From contig CAJPUR010000001.1 of the NCBI GenBank assembly GCA_905381055.1, positions 62,001 to 126,000 on the forward strand: a DNA stretch of 64,000 bases. Reading direction: 5' to 3'. This DNA comes from an uncultured Flavobacteriaceae bacterium. GTDB taxonomy: Bacteria; Bacteroidota; Bacteroidia; Flavobacteriales; Flavobacteriaceae. Below, in pieces: positions 8,585 through 18,166 of this stretch (positions are counted from its first letter, which is position 1; each line of letters begins with the position of its first letter). The position numbers and the translations under genes are program-made. The notes beneath the pieces were generated by a model, which was not told the origin of the DNA, did not search any database, and was given only the letters and a program-made list of their open reading frames with translations.

Positions 8585-9292
8585 TTAGTTATTTTTTTTA
8601 ATTTCCTCTTTTGAAAGAGAATAAGCAGTTTCATAGTTTACCTCAATATCCTTTAACTGTCTCATATACATATTTGAATATTGTTGTGCTTGAGAAATAA
8701 TTCCATAAAAGGAGTTTGATAAGTAATAGTTTTCATTAAACTTCGAATTGGTAAGAGTTCTTGAACCGTAGTACTCTCCATCAAATGAATTGTATGAAAA
8801 TCTTATTCTAAAATTTTGATTAATTTCTTTCCTAAAATCTATATTAAATTTATCTATTTCTTGAGAGGTTGCGTAATTTCTTTGTTTTTGATTATTAAAT
8901 ATCTCTAAAAGTGTTTTCTTTAATTCTTCGTTTTTAATCAATTCAAACGTTCCAGTTGAAATCAATTGATTAAAAATCCCATCTTTGGGAAAGAAAGAAA
9001 ATCCAACTTCAATACCAAGAATCTTATTCATTGTCTCTATATCAGATAATTGATTATGATTGTTGTCAACATCATTTAAAATCTCCAATATTAGTTTTTC
9101 ACTATTTTGTAAAATATCCTGGATGTTTTTTAGTTGCTCTAAATCATCCTCAATAGTAATAATCAAATCTGAAACTAATTCGTTTTTTAGAACTAATTCA
9201 TTACTGTCTTTTCTCAAGTCCTCTAAATAAAAAGATATAAAGACACTTGAAAAAATAACTCCAAATTCCACAATATATTTTATATAGCTCAA
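8585..9292 (-). CDS. DUF6090-like membrane-anchored protein
   Basis: The 235-residue protein has one N-terminal hydrophobic segment (YIVEFGVIFSSVFISFYLEDL, about residues 6-26), then a soluble region rich in charged helix-forming residues (about 28-75) with likely coiled coil. The layout, a single helix followed by ELVLKNELVSDLIITIEDDL and a region KDGIFNQLISTGTFELIKN, resembles the DUF6090 family common in Flavobacteriia. No function is known for the family. It is flanked by tRNA-Arg and a PhoD-like gene and seems to stand alone. Confidence 0.6.
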   Translation of the reverse strand: MSYIKYIVEFGVIFSSVFISFYLEDLRKDSNELVLKNELVSDLIITIEDDLEQLKNIQDILQNSEKLILEILNDVDNNHNQLSDIETMNKILGIEVGFSFFPKDGIFNQLISTGTFELIKNEELKKTLLEIFNNQKQRNYATSQEIDKFNIDFRKEINQNFRIRFSYNSFDGEYYGSRTLTNSKFNENYYLSNSFYGIISQAQQYSNMYMRQLKDIEVNYETAYSLSKEEIKKNN

Positions 9293-9347
9293 TTTTATAA
9301 TTATTATAATACAATATACAATTTATTAGATTAATAGTACCTGGCTT

Positions 9348-10988
9348 TTAGTCTAAAATAATTGTAAAAGGCCACCCTTTAAATTGATTTGAATTTTTTT
9401 TAGAAACATCTTCAAATCTAGGCCAACACTCAAAAGTTACTTGATTTTTAATCTTATTAAAAATTATTATCCCATAGCCGGCTCCATTTGACGGACTATT
9501 TGGATTAGCATAAGCATGCATAGTAATTTTATTCTTAAATCCATCTAAATACCTTCCAGTCCAGGGTAATTTTTTATTTGATTTTTCACCTGGCTTTTCA
9601 TTTAATGGCCACCACCATCTACTGTAATAATTATTTACCAATGCTGGAACAATAAATTGATATGGTCCATCTTCAAAATTATCAATTCCGTGATGTACAA
9701 TCGATGCTAAATGTTGATCTCCACCAATATGAACTGCATTAGCTTTTTTGATAAGTTTCAGGGCTTTTTTTCTTCCTGATTGTGGCCAGCCATTTGAATC
9801 TAAATCAGCATGGAGTCTATTTTTTTTATTTCCATGTAGATGCGCTGCTCCACAAAAACTTGTTGCTGATAAAACAGCTTTCATTTTAATTTTGTTATTA
9901 TTTTTAGACCAATTTTTTAAAAAGTATAATTGCCTTTCTCCAAGAAGTTTTAGTCCATCAAGATCAATATCTTCAGGATTATAATTTGGGTTTAAAATGT
10001 GATCTGGTCTAGGGCCTTGTTGAGGAATTTTGCCTCTAGGTCCTGATTTGAACTTTCTGTCCTCAATAATAGCGAAATCTATTTCACCATAATTAAGATT
10101 TGTATAATAAACATTTATTCCTTGTTCAATTGGAGTAGGGTCAAATGGATCGGGTAGGTGGGAGGTTTGACATCTTTCAACCATTTTAACATATTCAGGA
10201 TCATAAAAATAGCCACCATCATCTCCAATCCCTTTTTTTGCTGTAGGATCAGCTTTTTTACCATTTTCACCCCATAAATTTCCTTGTCCTATATCATGGT
10301 CATCAGGAATAGTAACACAAGGCCTATCTCTAAATAATTCTCTGAATTGTAATCCAAATTTTAACCAAGCAGCAGTATGCTCTTTATGATCATAAGATTG
10401 ATCACCGCCAAAAAATAATAAATCAGGATCATGAAAATTAACATTTCTAATATAATTTTCTCTTCTTCCTCTATCTTTGTTGCTATTACAAGAAAAGGCA
10501 GCAAGTTTAATTTTGTTTTTATCGATTGGATTTTTTCTTATTTTACCATAAAACATAGCATTTTTACCGTGAACTAACCTGTATTCTTGATCAACTTTAC
10601 TATTCCATTTTTCAATTCTGAAAGTAGTAGACCATCCAATTTCATTAACTTTTTTTTTGGCAATTTCCTTCCACTTTAAATTATTTTTAATTTGTAAAGA
10701 AATTGATCGACTTTCCTCTGGAAATAAAGGAAACATTTGTGCTGAAAGTTTTAAAATATCATTTGATAAAGTATAAATACCAAATGCAATTACATCTTTT
10801 CTATTAATTTTTAAATTAATTATAGGATTAGAAGGTCTATTCCACCAATCATTTGTAGATAAAGTGTCTAACTTTTTAAATGGTGCCTTTTGGTAATTTC
10901 TTTTGTTGTTGTAAGATATATTAATAGGTAAAAAAGAAGCACCTGATAATAAGGCAGCATCTTTTATAAATTTTCTTCTTTTTGTCAT
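9348..10988 (-). CDS. PhoD-like alkaline phosphatase, Tat-exported
   Basis: Metallophosphoesterase of the alkaline phosphatase D family, 546 residues. The N-terminus TKRRKFIKDAALLSGASFL is a twin-arginine signal, so the enzyme acts outside the cytoplasm. Conserved metal-site segments are AAFSCNSN (about 164), FFGGDQSYDHKEHTAAWLKF (about 193), TIPDDHDIGQGN (about 227) and HIGGDQHLASIVHHG (about 425). Such enzymes release phosphate from phosphodiesters or monoesters, often with calcium and iron. It is divergent from the agarase-like gene across 50 bases. The exact substrate cannot be told. Confidence 0.85.
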   Translation of the reverse strand: MTKRRKFIKDAALLSGASFLPINISYNNKRNYQKAPFKKLDTLSTNDWWNRPSNPIINLKINRKDVIAFGIYTLSNDILKLSAQMFPLFPEESRSISLQIKNNLKWKEIAKKKVNEIGWSTTFRIEKWNSKVDQEYRLVHGKNAMFYGKIRKNPIDKNKIKLAAFSCNSNKDRGRRENYIRNVNFHDPDLLFFGGDQSYDHKEHTAAWLKFGLQFRELFRDRPCVTIPDDHDIGQGNLWGENGKKADPTAKKGIGDDGGYFYDPEYVKMVERCQTSHLPDPFDPTPIEQGINVYYTNLNYGEIDFAIIEDRKFKSGPRGKIPQQGPRPDHILNPNYNPEDIDLDGLKLLGERQLYFLKNWSKNNNKIKMKAVLSATSFCGAAHLHGNKKNRLHADLDSNGWPQSGRKKALKLIKKANAVHIGGDQHLASIVHHGIDNFEDGPYQFIVPALVNNYYSRWWWPLNEKPGEKSNKKLPWTGRYLDGFKNKITMHAYANPNSPSNGAGYGIIIFNKIKNQVTFECWPRFEDVSKKNSNQFKGWPFTIILD

Positions 10989-11038
10989 TTGTTTTAAAAA
11001 TAGTAAATTAATTTAAATCTATTTTATATATTCAAAAT

Positions 11039-12442
11039 ATGAATAAATTAAATAGAAATCAATTTATAAAGCTTTCATCGTTTTGTTCATTAAGTACATT
11101 TTTAAATTATAATTTATATGGTTTAGATAAAAAAGAATCCAATATAGAACTTGACAAATATGGTGGTTGGAAGGGAAAAAAATTTCAGAGATCTGGTTTT
11201 TTTCGTACTGAATTCGATGTTAATAAATGGTGGTTTGTCACACCTGAAGGTAATGGATTTATTTCTTTGGGGATTAATCATTATCATCAGGATTGGTGGG
11301 CACAACAATACAATAAAGATTTCTGGTTAAGAAAATTTAATTCCAAAGAATATTTAGACGATAATTGGAATATTGGATACCGCAAGAGGGCATTGTCAGA
11401 TATGAAATTATTGGGTATTAATACAATAGGAATGCATACTAATGCGTCAAGTCTTATTGATCTTCCGTTTAATTCTAAAGTACCTTATCTAAGAGAGTAT
11501 AAGCCAATTGTTTTAGATCACTATAGAAATCCTAAACCTGAAATATACATTGATATTTTTTCTAAAAATTTTGAGAAATATTGCTATGAATATGCAAGGG
11601 AAATTGCATTGCCATATAAAGATGACCCCATGTTATTAGGGTACTGCATGGCAGATTGTCCCATTTTTACTGAAGGTGACATCGAATTGTATGGAGGTAC
11701 TTCTTGGGCTAGAAAATTAAGAAATTTAGGCCCTATGGATCCTGGAAAAAGAGAATTTGTTTCAATTGTTAAAAAGAAATATAAAATTATCGAAAACTTT
11801 AATGGGGTATATTTAACCTCTTTTAAAACTTGGGAGGAACTATTAAATAAAAAAAGATGGCGAGAAAACATTCCTGCCTTAAACAAAAATGAACAAGATG
11901 ATATTGAGAGTTTTATGTTGTCCTGTGTTAAAAGGTATTACTCTGTTTCAAAAAAGGCGCTTTTTACTTTTGATTCTAATCATCTTTTTTTGGGAGATAA
12001 AATTAATGGTAATACTGATTCATTAGATAAAACGATTCCTGTTATTTCAAAATTTGTTGATGTCATCTATTATCAATATTTTGCTTCTTGTGGTGATCAA
12101 AGTGATTTATTGGATAGAGTTTCCGATAAAGTTGACCTTCCTTTTTTAAATGGTGATGCAGGTTTTGGCGTTTCTTATGAAATGATGCCAAATCCATACG
12201 GTCCAAGAGCAAAAACCCAATCAGAAAGAGCAAATTGGCTCTTAAAATGTTGTGAAAATGCATTTTCTAGAAATAATTTCATTGGTTGGCATATATGTGG
12301 AATTATCGATACATGGAAAACAATGCCTACTAAAGAAAAATTTCAACATCAAGGATTGATGAGTGTTATTGGAGAGTTTTATCCAGAGATGAAGTCCGCA
12401 GTGCAGAAAATTTCGTCTAATCTATATAAATTTGATTCCTAA
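11039..12442 (+). CDS. Exported agarase-like TIM-barrel glycosidase homologue
   Basis: The 467-residue protein begins with a hydrophobic leader resembling a degenerate Tat signal (NRNQFIKLSSFCSLS). The segment GGWKGKKFQRSGFFRTE then KWWFVTPEGNGFISLGIN (about 62-79) is characteristic of agarase-like clan GH-A proteins, as are the late motifs FLNGDAGFGVSYEMMPNPYG (about 372) and FIGWHICGIIDTW (about 418). At the place where related enzymes show an Asn-Glu pair after GYF, this protein reads GYCMADCPIF, so the usual acid may be missing. A carbohydrate-active role is likely; the substrate is unknown. Confidence 0.6.
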   Translation: MNKLNRNQFIKLSSFCSLSTFLNYNLYGLDKKESNIELDKYGGWKGKKFQRSGFFRTEFDVNKWWFVTPEGNGFISLGINHYHQDWWAQQYNKDFWLRKFNSKEYLDDNWNIGYRKRALSDMKLLGINTIGMHTNASSLIDLPFNSKVPYLREYKPIVLDHYRNPKPEIYIDIFSKNFEKYCYEYAREIALPYKDDPMLLGYCMADCPIFTEGDIELYGGTSWARKLRNLGPMDPGKREFVSIVKKKYKIIENFNGVYLTSFKTWEELLNKKRWRENIPALNKNEQDDIESFMLSCVKRYYSVSKKALFTFDSNHLFLGDKINGNTDSLDKTIPVISKFVDVIYYQYFASCGDQSDLLDRVSDKVDLPFLNGDAGFGVSYEMMPNPYGPRAKTQSERANWLLKCCENAFSRNNFIGWHICGIIDTWKTMPTKEKFQHQGLMSVIGEFYPEMKSAVQKISSNLYKFDS

Positions 12443-14358
12443 TTAAAATTTAAACCACCACTTTTGTATAATTCATAAGCTGACTGGTAATATTGAACAG
12501 TTTCTTTTAAAAAAATTGAATCCATTGTTATTTTTTTAAGTTCGTTTTTTTTGGAATCCCAATCATATAAATCAGCACTTTGTTTTGTTCCAAGCATAAT
12601 AAATTTATTTTTTTTTAATAATCCAAGTTTCCTATGATTTGAAATAAATGCTCTTTCATTTTCAGGATTATTTTCATTTATGTCTTTTCCATAAAAAAAC
12701 GATGAATATGACCAATTCAAATAACTGAAGAGGGTAGGGAATATGTCAATTTGAGATGAGAGTTTTGAAATAATTTTTGGAGGCTCATTAAGATTAAAAA
12801 TCATTGCAGGTATATGATGAGATTTAATATTTAATTCTGTTTTCCCTGCGCTATAAGCACAATGATCCGATATTAAAATAAAAATTGTGTTTTTAAACCA
12901 TTTTTTTTTCTTTGCTTTATTAAAAAAAATATTTATTGCGTAGTCTGAATATTTAATTGCCCCAGCTCTGTTTTTACCAGATGGAATATCAACTTTTCCT
13001 TCTGGATAAGTGTAAGGCTGATGGTTAGAGCCAGTCATAACTATGCTGAAAAAAGGTTTTCTTTTCTGATGTTGTTTATCACTTATTTTTAAAACTTTAT
13101 TTAATAAATCTTCGTCACAAACACCCCAAGCATTTTCAAAACTAACTTCATCATCATTAATTTTTATTCTTTCAGATTTAAATTGACTATTGACTCGGTG
13201 CTTCTTTTGCCTATCAACAATTTTGAAATTATTGTTTCCAAGAAATAAATTCATATTATCAAAATACCCATCCCCGCCATAAAAGAAAATATTATCATAA
13301 CCTTTTTTTTCAAAAATATTACCAATGTTAAATAGACTATTAGTATTTTTTCTTTTTATAATACTTCTACCTGGGGTAGGTGGTATTGATAAAGTTATAG
13401 CTTCTAAACCTCTAATTGTTCTGGTTCCAACCGCATACATGTTAGTAAAGAAAATAGATTCTTTTGACAAAGAGTCTAAAGTTGGTGATAAGTTATTTGA
13501 ATTTCCAAAATGACTCATAAACTCAGCATTAAAACTTTCAAGCAAAATTAAAATAACATTAGGTTTTTTTTCATCTCCAATATTTTTCACTGCTTTAAGT
13601 TTTTTAAACTCAGAATCTATCTTTTTATTTGTTACGTAAAAATCATGATAATTAATTTCGTTACTATTGTAAGCTTCAAAAAATGAATAAATCCCAGATT
13701 TAGTTATTTCATTCTCTATTATATTTTCAAATTGTTCAGCATCTTTATTTTCAATTTTGAAATGGTAAACTGACAGAAGAAATAAAATTAAAATAGTTGG
13801 GGCTATTTTTTGATAAAATCTATGTTTTGAAAAAAATGTTATTTCAAAAATCCTGTTTTTATGGGTTATAAAAAAACTTGATAGAACTAAAAATAAAATC
13901 ACTGAAATTATAATTGGTAATGGATAGTATTCATTGATATTTGAAAAAACCTCATAAGTAAATAATATATAATCAACGGCTATAAAGTTAAATTTCCTTT
14001 GATATTCAATCCAAAATGGAATTTCTGACATGAAAGAAAAAAAAATAATAAATAGAAAAACAAAATAAAACATATAGTTTATTATCTTATCAATTGTTGT
14101 TCCAACTATTATATTTGGGAGTAGTGATAAATAAATTGAATAAGTACAAATTAAATACAAAAGACTTCCAAAGTCAAAAAATAATCCAACTATAAAAATT
14201 TTTAAAAAATTAATAATTGAAAATTCTATATTGTCAATCGAATAAAAATATAATGATAGGCGTAATAAAAATGCAGAAAAAATAAATATTAAAGAGAGAT
14301 TTATAAGTAAACTAAATCTGTTTGTAAAATAATCTTTTAGTAAGTTGACTTTTAACAT
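12439..14358 (-). CDS. LtaS-like sulfatase-family membrane transferase
   Basis: Inner-membrane protein of 639 residues: five hydrophobic segments in the first 205 residues, then an extracytoplasmic alkaline-phosphatase/sulfatase fold. Key segments are PNVILILLESFNAEFMSHFG (about 265), the presumed nucleophile-threonine region VGTRTIRGLEA (about 312), FFYGGDGYFDNMNLF, VMTGSNHQPYTYPEG and FILISDHCAYSAGK. In Gram-negatives this family modifies periplasmic glycans or lipids with phosphoglycerol or phosphoethanolamine. It overlaps the convergent agarase-like gene by 4 bases and faces the DUF1080 gene across a region with a 15-base direct repeat. Confidence 0.85.
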   Translation of the reverse strand: MLKVNLLKDYFTNRFSLLINLSLIFIFSAFLLRLSLYFYSIDNIEFSIINFLKIFIVGLFFDFGSLLYLICTYSIYLSLLPNIIVGTTIDKIINYMFYFVFLFIIFFSFMSEIPFWIEYQRKFNFIAVDYILFTYEVFSNINEYYPLPIIISVILFLVLSSFFITHKNRIFEITFFSKHRFYQKIAPTILILFLLSVYHFKIENKDAEQFENIIENEITKSGIYSFFEAYNSNEINYHDFYVTNKKIDSEFKKLKAVKNIGDEKKPNVILILLESFNAEFMSHFGNSNNLSPTLDSLSKESIFFTNMYAVGTRTIRGLEAITLSIPPTPGRSIIKRKNTNSLFNIGNIFEKKGYDNIFFYGGDGYFDNMNLFLGNNNFKIVDRQKKHRVNSQFKSERIKINDDEVSFENAWGVCDEDLLNKVLKISDKQHQKRKPFFSIVMTGSNHQPYTYPEGKVDIPSGKNRAGAIKYSDYAINIFFNKAKKKKWFKNTIFILISDHCAYSAGKTELNIKSHHIPAMIFNLNEPPKIISKLSSQIDIFPTLFSYLNWSYSSFFYGKDINENNPENERAFISNHRKLGLLKKNKFIMLGTKQSADLYDWDSKKNELKKITMDSIFLKETVQYYQSAYELYKSGGLNFN

Positions 14359-14371
14359 TAATTAAATATTT

Positions 14372-14442
14372 CAAACATAAATTCAAATTACATAAACTTT
14401 AAATTAAATTAATCAATTTCTTTAATCCAAACATAAATTCAA
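14372..14442. repeat. 15-base direct repeat in a divergent promoter region
   Basis: CAAACATAAATTCAA occurs at 14372-14386 and again at 14428-14442, exact over 15 bases and 56 bases apart. Both copies are in the 119-base space between the divergent LtaS-like and DUF1080 genes, the place for a shared operator. Confidence 0.7.
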
Positions 14443-14477
14443 GCAATTTTATATATTTGAAAAAAATCAATAACAAA

Positions 14478-15233
14478 ATGAAAACTTTTCTCTATTTATT
14501 AGCTTCGATATTTTTTTTAATTTCTTGTAACGATAATCAAAACAATAAAGATTGGATTTATTTATTTGATGGGAAAACAACTGATGGCTGGAGAGGTTAT
14601 AATTCAGACGAATTGCCTCCTGGTTGGATTGCTAAAGATGGCATGTTAATGTTTGAAAGAGAAGGTCTTCAATTAGAACAAGATTATGAAGGAGGAAAAG
14701 ATATTATTTATGCTAAAGATATGTATTCTGAGTTTGAGTTTTATGTAGAATGGAAAATACCTCCGGGGGGTAATAGTGGAATATTTTATCATGTTCAAGA
14801 GGGATATGACTTTCCTGGTGATTCCTCCCCAGAATATCAACTTATTGATGATGTTAATTATACTAAATTTCATGATGTAACAGAATATAATAAACTTTTT
14901 GACGCATCTCAACCCGAAAAACTTCAAGATTGGCAAAAAACGGGAGCTAATTATGCAATGCACACAGTCCCTGAAGATGTTGAAAAAGTTCTATTCCCTG
15001 CAGGAGAATGGAATTCAACAACAATTGTTTTTACAAATCAAAAAGTTGAACATTGGTTAAATGGTGTAAAGCTCTTGTCTTTTGTGCCTTGGTCTGATGA
15101 ATGGAATGATTTGAAAAACTCAGGGAAATGGAAAAAATCACCTGATTATGGAAAATCTAAAACTGGTTATATTTCTTTTCAAGATCATGGAAGTTCCTTG
15201 TGGTTTAGAAATATTAAGATAAGAAAATTATAA
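14478..15233 (+). CDS. DUF1080 (3-keto-disaccharide hydrolase-like) lipoprotein
   Basis: I use the ATG at 14478 rather than the upstream in-frame TTG at 14457, since the signal then starts MKTFLYLLASIFFLISC with a lipobox cysteine at residue 17. The rest is one DUF1080 domain, a concanavalin-like beta sandwich: WIYLFDGKTTDGWRGYNSDE, PGWIAKDGML, FYVEWKIPPGGNSGIFYHV and the end GYISFQDHGSSLWFRNIKIR. Characterised members cleave 3-keto-glycosides, by elimination in some cases. It would sit in the periplasm or on the outer membrane. The stop is 1 base from the convergent sulfatase stop. Confidence 0.88.
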   Translation: MKTFLYLLASIFFLISCNDNQNNKDWIYLFDGKTTDGWRGYNSDELPPGWIAKDGMLMFEREGLQLEQDYEGGKDIIYAKDMYSEFEFYVEWKIPPGGNSGIFYHVQEGYDFPGDSSPEYQLIDDVNYTKFHDVTEYNKLFDASQPEKLQDWQKTGANYAMHTVPEDVEKVLFPAGEWNSTTIVFTNQKVEHWLNGVKLLSFVPWSDEWNDLKNSGKWKKSPDYGKSKTGYISFQDHGSSLWFRNIKIRKL

Positions 15234-15234
15234 A

Positions 15235-16578
15235 TTAATTTTTTTGCCACGGAATTTTTCCTCCAATTTGAATTCTATTCATTAATAAAGAATTAAGTTC
15301 TTTATAAACTGCTGTTTCAATTTCAATAAGATTATTTTTTTCCATAGGGTCATCGATCAAATTATACAATTCATATGATCCATAAGGACTGTTTTGTATT
15401 AATTTCCAATTACCTTTTCTAAGAGCGTTAATGGTTTTCCCTCCATATCTTATTCCTCCCTCTCTTCGTGTAAAATAGAGAGTCCTTTTATTAATATGAT
15501 TATCATTAGGATTAAATAATTCATCAGCAAAGCTAATACCATCAGTTTTATTATAATTTTTACTTCCTGCAATTTCCAAAATAGTTGAAAATAAATCCAT
15601 CGACATAAGAGTTTTATTAGAAATTGTATTCTCTTTAATTTTATCTTTCCAACATATAACTGTTGGAACTTTTAATCCACCTTCATAAAGACTTTGTTTA
15701 CCATCTCTTAATGGACCGTTATTTGCCTTACTTGGATTATGACCACCATTATCACTTGTGAAAATTATAATAGTATTATTATACTGATTAGTATCTTTTA
15801 AAGATTTAATAACTTTCCCAATTCCATTGTCCATGTGCTCAATAAATGCAACTAAATTTGCTCTAGTAATATCCATACCTTTTTCTCTATTAAGTACTTT
15901 ATCTAAATATTCTTTAGGAGGTTGAACTGGGAAATGAGGTGCATTGTAAGCTAAATACAAAAAAAATGGCTTATCAGTTTTTTGTTGAGATTTTATATAA
16001 TCTACAGACCAGTCAGAAAATAAATCAGTTGCATGACCAACTGGTTTAATAATATTCCCATTAATTCTCATGTAATTAATTCCATGCCTAAGGTGTATCC
16101 AATAATCATCCATCATATCACCAAGCCAACCATGAAAAAAATCAAAACCTCTTTCGTTAGGGGTATTGGGAGAATTAAGTCCTAAATGCCATTTACCAAT
16201 TAATGCTGTATTATAGTCTAATTCATTTAGTTTTGATGGCAAAATAGGAATATCCTCCCTTAAATACCCCCAATTATTATTAGAATGAGTTCTTATTACT
16301 CCGGGAACTCCTGCATGATCAGGATAAAGACCTGTCATTAAAGACGCTCTAGTAGGAGAGCATACGGGAGAATTGGCGTAAAATTCATCAAATCTTATGC
16401 CTGACTTTCTGATTCCATCAATATTTGGTGTTATTATATCTCGAGTACCATAATATGAAACATCATGATAACCTTGGTCATCAGATACAATTAATAAAAT
16501 ATTTGGTCTATTGTTTTCTGGTTGGCCAAAAATAAAAATTGAAATAAAGAAAAATAGTAATAAAATTCTATTTTCCAT
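15235..16578 (-). CDS. Exported sulfatase (CSPTR type)
   Basis: Type I sulfatase of 447 residues with a short signal peptide (about 1-18). The metal-site start NILLIVSDDQGYHDVSYYG and the activation motif SPVCSPTRASLMTG (about 71-84) are intact; its Cys must be turned to formylglycine for activity. GKWHLG, the substrate-region HAPHFP-like NAPHFPVQPP and FTSDNGGHN are also present. It overlaps the upstream sulfatase gene by 11 bases, so the two are likely cotranscribed. It should desulfate a glycan or its fragments in the periplasm. Which sulfated polysaccharide cannot be told. Confidence 0.92.
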   Translation of the reverse strand: MENRILLLFFFISIFIFGQPENNRPNILLIVSDDQGYHDVSYYGTRDIITPNIDGIRKSGIRFDEFYANSPVCSPTRASLMTGLYPDHAGVPGVIRTHSNNNWGYLREDIPILPSKLNELDYNTALIGKWHLGLNSPNTPNERGFDFFHGWLGDMMDDYWIHLRHGINYMRINGNIIKPVGHATDLFSDWSVDYIKSQQKTDKPFFLYLAYNAPHFPVQPPKEYLDKVLNREKGMDITRANLVAFIEHMDNGIGKVIKSLKDTNQYNNTIIIFTSDNGGHNPSKANNGPLRDGKQSLYEGGLKVPTVICWKDKIKENTISNKTLMSMDLFSTILEIAGSKNYNKTDGISFADELFNPNDNHINKRTLYFTRREGGIRYGGKTINALRKGNWKLIQNSPYGSYELYNLIDDPMEKNNLIEIETAVYKELNSLLMNRIQIGGKIPWQKN

Positions 16579-18022
16579 AATCTTTAATTCTGTACTTCAA
16601 TTGATCAGGAGTTGAATCTTGGACATCTTTTAAATGATTTTCAAGAGATTTTAACATATCAATTACAACTTCCTGATTTTTATCAGATATATCATATTTT
16701 TCAGAAAAATCTGTGCTTAAATCATATAATTCGGGGCTATCTAATTTGATTGTAGGGCTTCCATAATTTACTGGTTGTCTTTGCTTAATATGTAATTTTA
16801 AATTATTTTTTCTAACAGCATGTAATTCGGCAAAACCCCAATAATAAAAAATATCCCTCGGACTTGAATCTAAATGAGTTAAAACTTTAGACAAATCGAA
16901 ACCATCCATTTTTCTATCATTCGGTAAATCTAAACCAGCCATACTCGAAAAAGTATTAATAATATCAAGAGTTGATCCCATTTCATGAACAACGCCTGGT
17001 TTTACTTTGCTAGGTCCCCAAAAAATTGTAGGAACTCTTTGACCCCCTTCAAAAGTTGTACCTTTACCCGCTCTTAAAGGTCCTGCTGAACCTCCATGTT
17101 TTTCATATCTTAACCATGGACCGTTATCTGAGCTGAATAAAACCACAGTGTTTTTATCTAAATTATTTTCTTTTAAAGCGTTTAAAACCTCACCCACACT
17201 CCAGTCAATTTCTTCAATAACATCTGAATAAAGACCTCCTGAACTAGATCCCAAGAAATCATCTGAAGCATATAATGGAATGTGAGGCATACTATGAGCT
17301 AAATAAAGAAAGAAAGGTTGATTTTTATTGTTATTAATAAATTCAATAGCTTTTTGAGTGTATCGCTTTGTAATAGTTTTTTGATCTGCCGGACGTTCAA
17401 TAACTTTTTTATTTTCAATTAAAGGAACCTGAAATACTTCTTTATCAGGTTCATAATTTTCATCATCTCTTGTTTTTTGAAAATAAACCCCCATGCTTTC
17501 AACTTTAGAATTTTTTGAAAAATGTTGTGGAGACTGAGTTTTACTATCCATATCATTGGAATATGGAATCCCATAGTATGAATCAAAACCCTGTTCTTGT
17601 GGTAAAAATTCAGGTAGGTGCCCTAAATGCCATTTTCCTATAGCTGCGGTTTTATATTTTTTTTCTTTTAAAATTTCTGCAATAGTAATCTCTTTAGATT
17701 TTAAGCCCTTGGAAGAAAAAGGAAAAAAGACAGGTAACTCTGATGATGTCATGCCAGATCTAATAGGGTATCTTCCAGTAAGAAGTGCCGCCCTACTTGG
17801 AGTACAAACTGGATCAGCAACATAAAACTGTGTCCATTTTTGACCTTCGTTTGCCATTCTATCTAAATTTGGAGTTTTAATAATTGGATTACCAAAAATA
17901 CCCAAATCACCATACCCTAGATCATCACAAAAAATAATGATAAAATTTGGTATACTATCTTTTTGCGCATAAATATTAAAATGCACAAATGAAATAAAAA
18001 TTATAAAAAAAAATCTTAACAT
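16568..18022 (-). CDS. Exported sulfatase (CTPSR type)
   Basis: First gene of the sulfatase pair, 484 residues, with a signal peptide ending near residue 19. It shows NFIIIFCDDLGYGDLGIFG, the formylglycine motif ADPVCTPSRAALLTGRYP (about 69-86), GKWHLGHLPEF, SMPHIPLYAS and FSSDNGPWLRYE. The arylsulfatase A-like layout suggests a periplasmic sulfatase acting on carbohydrate. Its sequence differs clearly from the second sulfatase, so the pair may remove sulfates at different positions. A PQQ-dependent dehydrogenase lies upstream on the same strand after 144 bases. Confidence 0.92.
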   Translation of the reverse strand: MLRFFFIIFISFVHFNIYAQKDSIPNFIIIFCDDLGYGDLGIFGNPIIKTPNLDRMANEGQKWTQFYVADPVCTPSRAALLTGRYPIRSGMTSSELPVFFPFSSKGLKSKEITIAEILKEKKYKTAAIGKWHLGHLPEFLPQEQGFDSYYGIPYSNDMDSKTQSPQHFSKNSKVESMGVYFQKTRDDENYEPDKEVFQVPLIENKKVIERPADQKTITKRYTQKAIEFINNNKNQPFFLYLAHSMPHIPLYASDDFLGSSSGGLYSDVIEEIDWSVGEVLNALKENNLDKNTVVLFSSDNGPWLRYEKHGGSAGPLRAGKGTTFEGGQRVPTIFWGPSKVKPGVVHEMGSTLDIINTFSSMAGLDLPNDRKMDGFDLSKVLTHLDSSPRDIFYYWGFAELHAVRKNNLKLHIKQRQPVNYGSPTIKLDSPELYDLSTDFSEKYDISDKNQEVVIDMLKSLENHLKDVQDSTPDQLKYRIKDYGK

Positions 18023-18166
18023 AGTATTTAATTAAAAAAAACCTTTCTTAATATAAGAATAAAAAGGGAGGTTGAATTGAATAAAATTATCAAATAATTA
18101 AAATCAAATTCAATTTAATATCAGGTTTTATAAAAATAATATATTTATATCTTAATAAAACTTTTT

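Noticed and set aside
14457-14477. TTG start giving a longer DUF1080 protein
   Set aside because: The ATG at 14478 leaves a clean lipoprotein signal, while the TTG start adds seven Lys/Asn-rich residues with no benefit.
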